In this document: positions 6,276 to 7,134 of the stretch, in pieces
Numbering within the stretch: position 1 is the stretch's first letter
How the letters are laid out: the number at the start of each line of letters is the position of its first letter
Assembly (NCBI GenBank): GCA_947306605.1
Contig: CAMZHB010000089.1
Span: 1-7,134 of the forward strand
Reading direction: 5' to 3'
Length of the DNA stretch: 7,134 bases
Source of the DNA: an uncultured Prevotellaceae bacterium
GTDB lineage: Bacteria; Bacteroidota; Bacteroidia; Bacteroidales; Bacteroidaceae
Notes under the pieces: generated by a model
What the model saw: the letters and a program-made list of their open reading frames with translations, nothing else
Database searches by the model: none
What the model was told of the DNA's origin: nothing
Program-made: the position numbers and the translations under genes

Positions 6276-6835
6276 AGAAGTTCAAATGAAGTTTCGGCCC
6301 AATACCAATGAGTGTACCCGGCCAATACATTTTTGTATTTATATAGCGGTGTATCCACTGGTTCACCTTTGGCAGAACGTTGAATGCAGTAGCGGCGAAT
6401 CCCATCGTGTAATTCTTCTTTACAAATGGAAGAATAATGAAACTCATGGCCACGGACCGTTTTGCCATCAATGGACATCTGCCGATAGCCCAAATGAAGT
6501 CTGGAATTTGCCATCGTGGCACGCATAGGAAAAACACCACACATCTCTTTACCGTCAATATCGCTGCAGAGATACATAAAGCCGCCACACTCCGCAAAGA
6601 CACGGCCACGGTCCATGGCATACTGATAAATTGATTCACGCATCGTGACGTTCTCTGCCAATTGCTCCGCATATAGTTCCGGATAGCCTCCAGGTAAATA
6701 CAACAAGTCGCACAATGGCAACAACTTGTCACGAAGCGGTGAGAAGAACACTGTGCCACCCATCAAAGCCAACGCATCTACATTGGCACGATACATGAAA
6801 TTGAAAACCTCATCTCTGGCAATGGCAATAGTCAT
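6263..6835 (-). CDS. cbiA: Cobyrinate a,c-diamide synthase CbiA, C-terminal amidotransferase half (split gene)
   Basis: This 190-residue frame holds the entire C-terminal glutamine amidotransferase domain of CbiA, which supplies ammonia from glutamine for amidation of the corrin a and c carboxylates. Seen: IAIARDEVFNFMYRANVD at the start, the oxyanion region LYLPGGYPE at residues 45-53, the nucleophile Cys83 in FAECGGFMYLC, RLHLGYR at 112-118, RGHEFHYS at 128-135, and His176 in AGYTHWYWAE. The ATG lies only three codons after a TAA that ends the preceding domain in the same frame, and the usual linker of roughly 20 residues between domains is largely missing. The sequence before the ATG is A/T-rich, which suits Bacteroidetes initiation. 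The product could work in trans with the first half, or the gene could be a nonsense mutant. It overlaps cobQ by 13 bases. Confidence 0.9.
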   Translation of the reverse strand: MTIAIARDEVFNFMYRANVDALALMGGTVFFSPLRDKLLPLCDLLYLPGGYPELYAEQLAENVTMRESIYQYAMDRGRVFAECGGFMYLCSDIDGKEMCGVFPMRATMANSRLHLGYRQMSIDGKTVRGHEFHYSSICKEELHDGIRRYCIQRSAKGEPVDTPLYKYKNVLAGYTHWYWAETSFELLWKL

Positions 6836-6841
6836 ATTGAT

Positions 6842-7134
6842 TTATTGTTTTAAGAATTTAAGCAGCTGCTCTATATCGACATGTTGTTCCACTTCACACG
6901 CCGCCGACTCTACCAGGCGTTCCATTTGCTCTTTGTGTTGAACAGACAGACCCAAATGACGGCTCGGAATAACCAAATCCGGACAACGCCCCATATATCC
7001 ATAGCACGTCACACCTACATCGTTGCAAGCTTGTTGTAAAGTACGGTATTGGCTGTCGGAACCTACATAATTGAAAACGACTCCTGCCAATTGCAATTCC
7101 GGACAATACTGACGGAATCCGAATATAAGGGGAG
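6842..7134 (-). CDS. cbiA: Cobyrinate a,c-diamide synthase CbiA, N-terminal ATPase half (5' end outside window, ends at in-frame TAA)
   Basis: The 96 visible codons, reading from the right edge to TAA at 6842-6844, match the second half of the CbiA ATPase domain: PLIFGFRQYCPELQLAGVVFNYVG, QQACNDVGVTCYGYMGRCP, the SRHLGL motif, then a helix ending VDIEQLLKFLKQ. The P-loop and true start lie beyond the edge; a TTG at 7096 could be misread as a start but falls inside the conserved domain. The stop falls after the last helix of the domain, just where the inter-domain linker normally begins. The other half follows in the same frame at 6835. It is therefore either the first subunit of a split CbiA or the front of a gene with a premature stop. 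Confidence 0.85.
   Translation of the reverse strand, partial: PLIFGFRQYCPELQLAGVVFNYVGSDSQYRTLQQACNDVGVTCYGYMGRCPDLVIPSRHLGLSVQHKEQMERLVESAACEVEQHVDIEQLLKFLKQ

Noticed and set aside
6235..6759. 174-codon minus-strand open frame overlapping the cbiA C-terminal half
   Set aside because: It is a shifted-frame shadow of the amidotransferase domain and shows no family motifs.
1845..7134. A functional link between the B12 operon and the glycyl radical genes (B12-independent versus B12-dependent dehydratase choice)
   Set aside because: A strong terminator and separate promoters divide the two blocks and no shared regulatory site or riboswitch was seen between them; adjacency alone is not evidence.

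Overview
The window looks like a chromosomal segment from a member of the Bacteroidales, most likely Prevotellaceae. The reasons are the Bacteroidetes-type -7 promoter boxes (TAnnTTTG), AT-rich start regions without clear Shine-Dalgarno sites, and the residue wording of the cobamide proteins. The exact genus cannot be read from the sequence. Every gene I can support lies on the minus strand, so transcription runs from high to low coordinates.

Right part (about 7134 to 2808): a compact cobalamin (B12) late-synthesis operon. In transcription order it holds cbiA (cobyrinate a,c-diamide synthase, entering from the right edge), cobQ/cbiP (cobyric acid synthase), cobD (threonine-phosphate decarboxylase, called cobC in the Pseudomonas scheme) and cbiB (adenosylcobinamide-phosphate synthase). 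The genes overlap by 13 to 17 bases or sit 15 bases apart. A strong hairpin plus T-run terminator closes the operon just after cbiB. Together the four products amidate the corrin ring and attach the aminopropanol-phosphate arm. Two of the four genes are not intact as written. cbiA is cut by an in-frame TAA exactly at its domain boundary, with an ATG three codons later. cobD changes reading frame near its 3' end and also carries an in-frame 51-bp segment flanked by 18-bp direct repeats.

Left part (about 2615 to 1): a glycyl radical enzyme system. A short radical-SAM activating enzyme (PFL-activase type, no extra ferredoxin domain) lies upstream of a glycyl radical enzyme that runs off the left edge. 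The catalytic region reads C-W-E with a single cysteine, so it is not a true pyruvate formate-lyase. I cannot assign it to a known substrate class. Each gene has its own Bacteroidetes -7 box. The activase box lies so close to its ATG that the mRNA may be leaderless. The enzyme's promoter has an exact tandem pair of 10-bp repeats just upstream, a candidate operator.

No RNA genes, insertion sequences, CRISPR arrays or integrase genes were seen. No completely new multi-gene system is evident. The most interesting points are the unassigned glycyl radical enzyme, its unusual promoters, and the split and frameshifted B12 genes.
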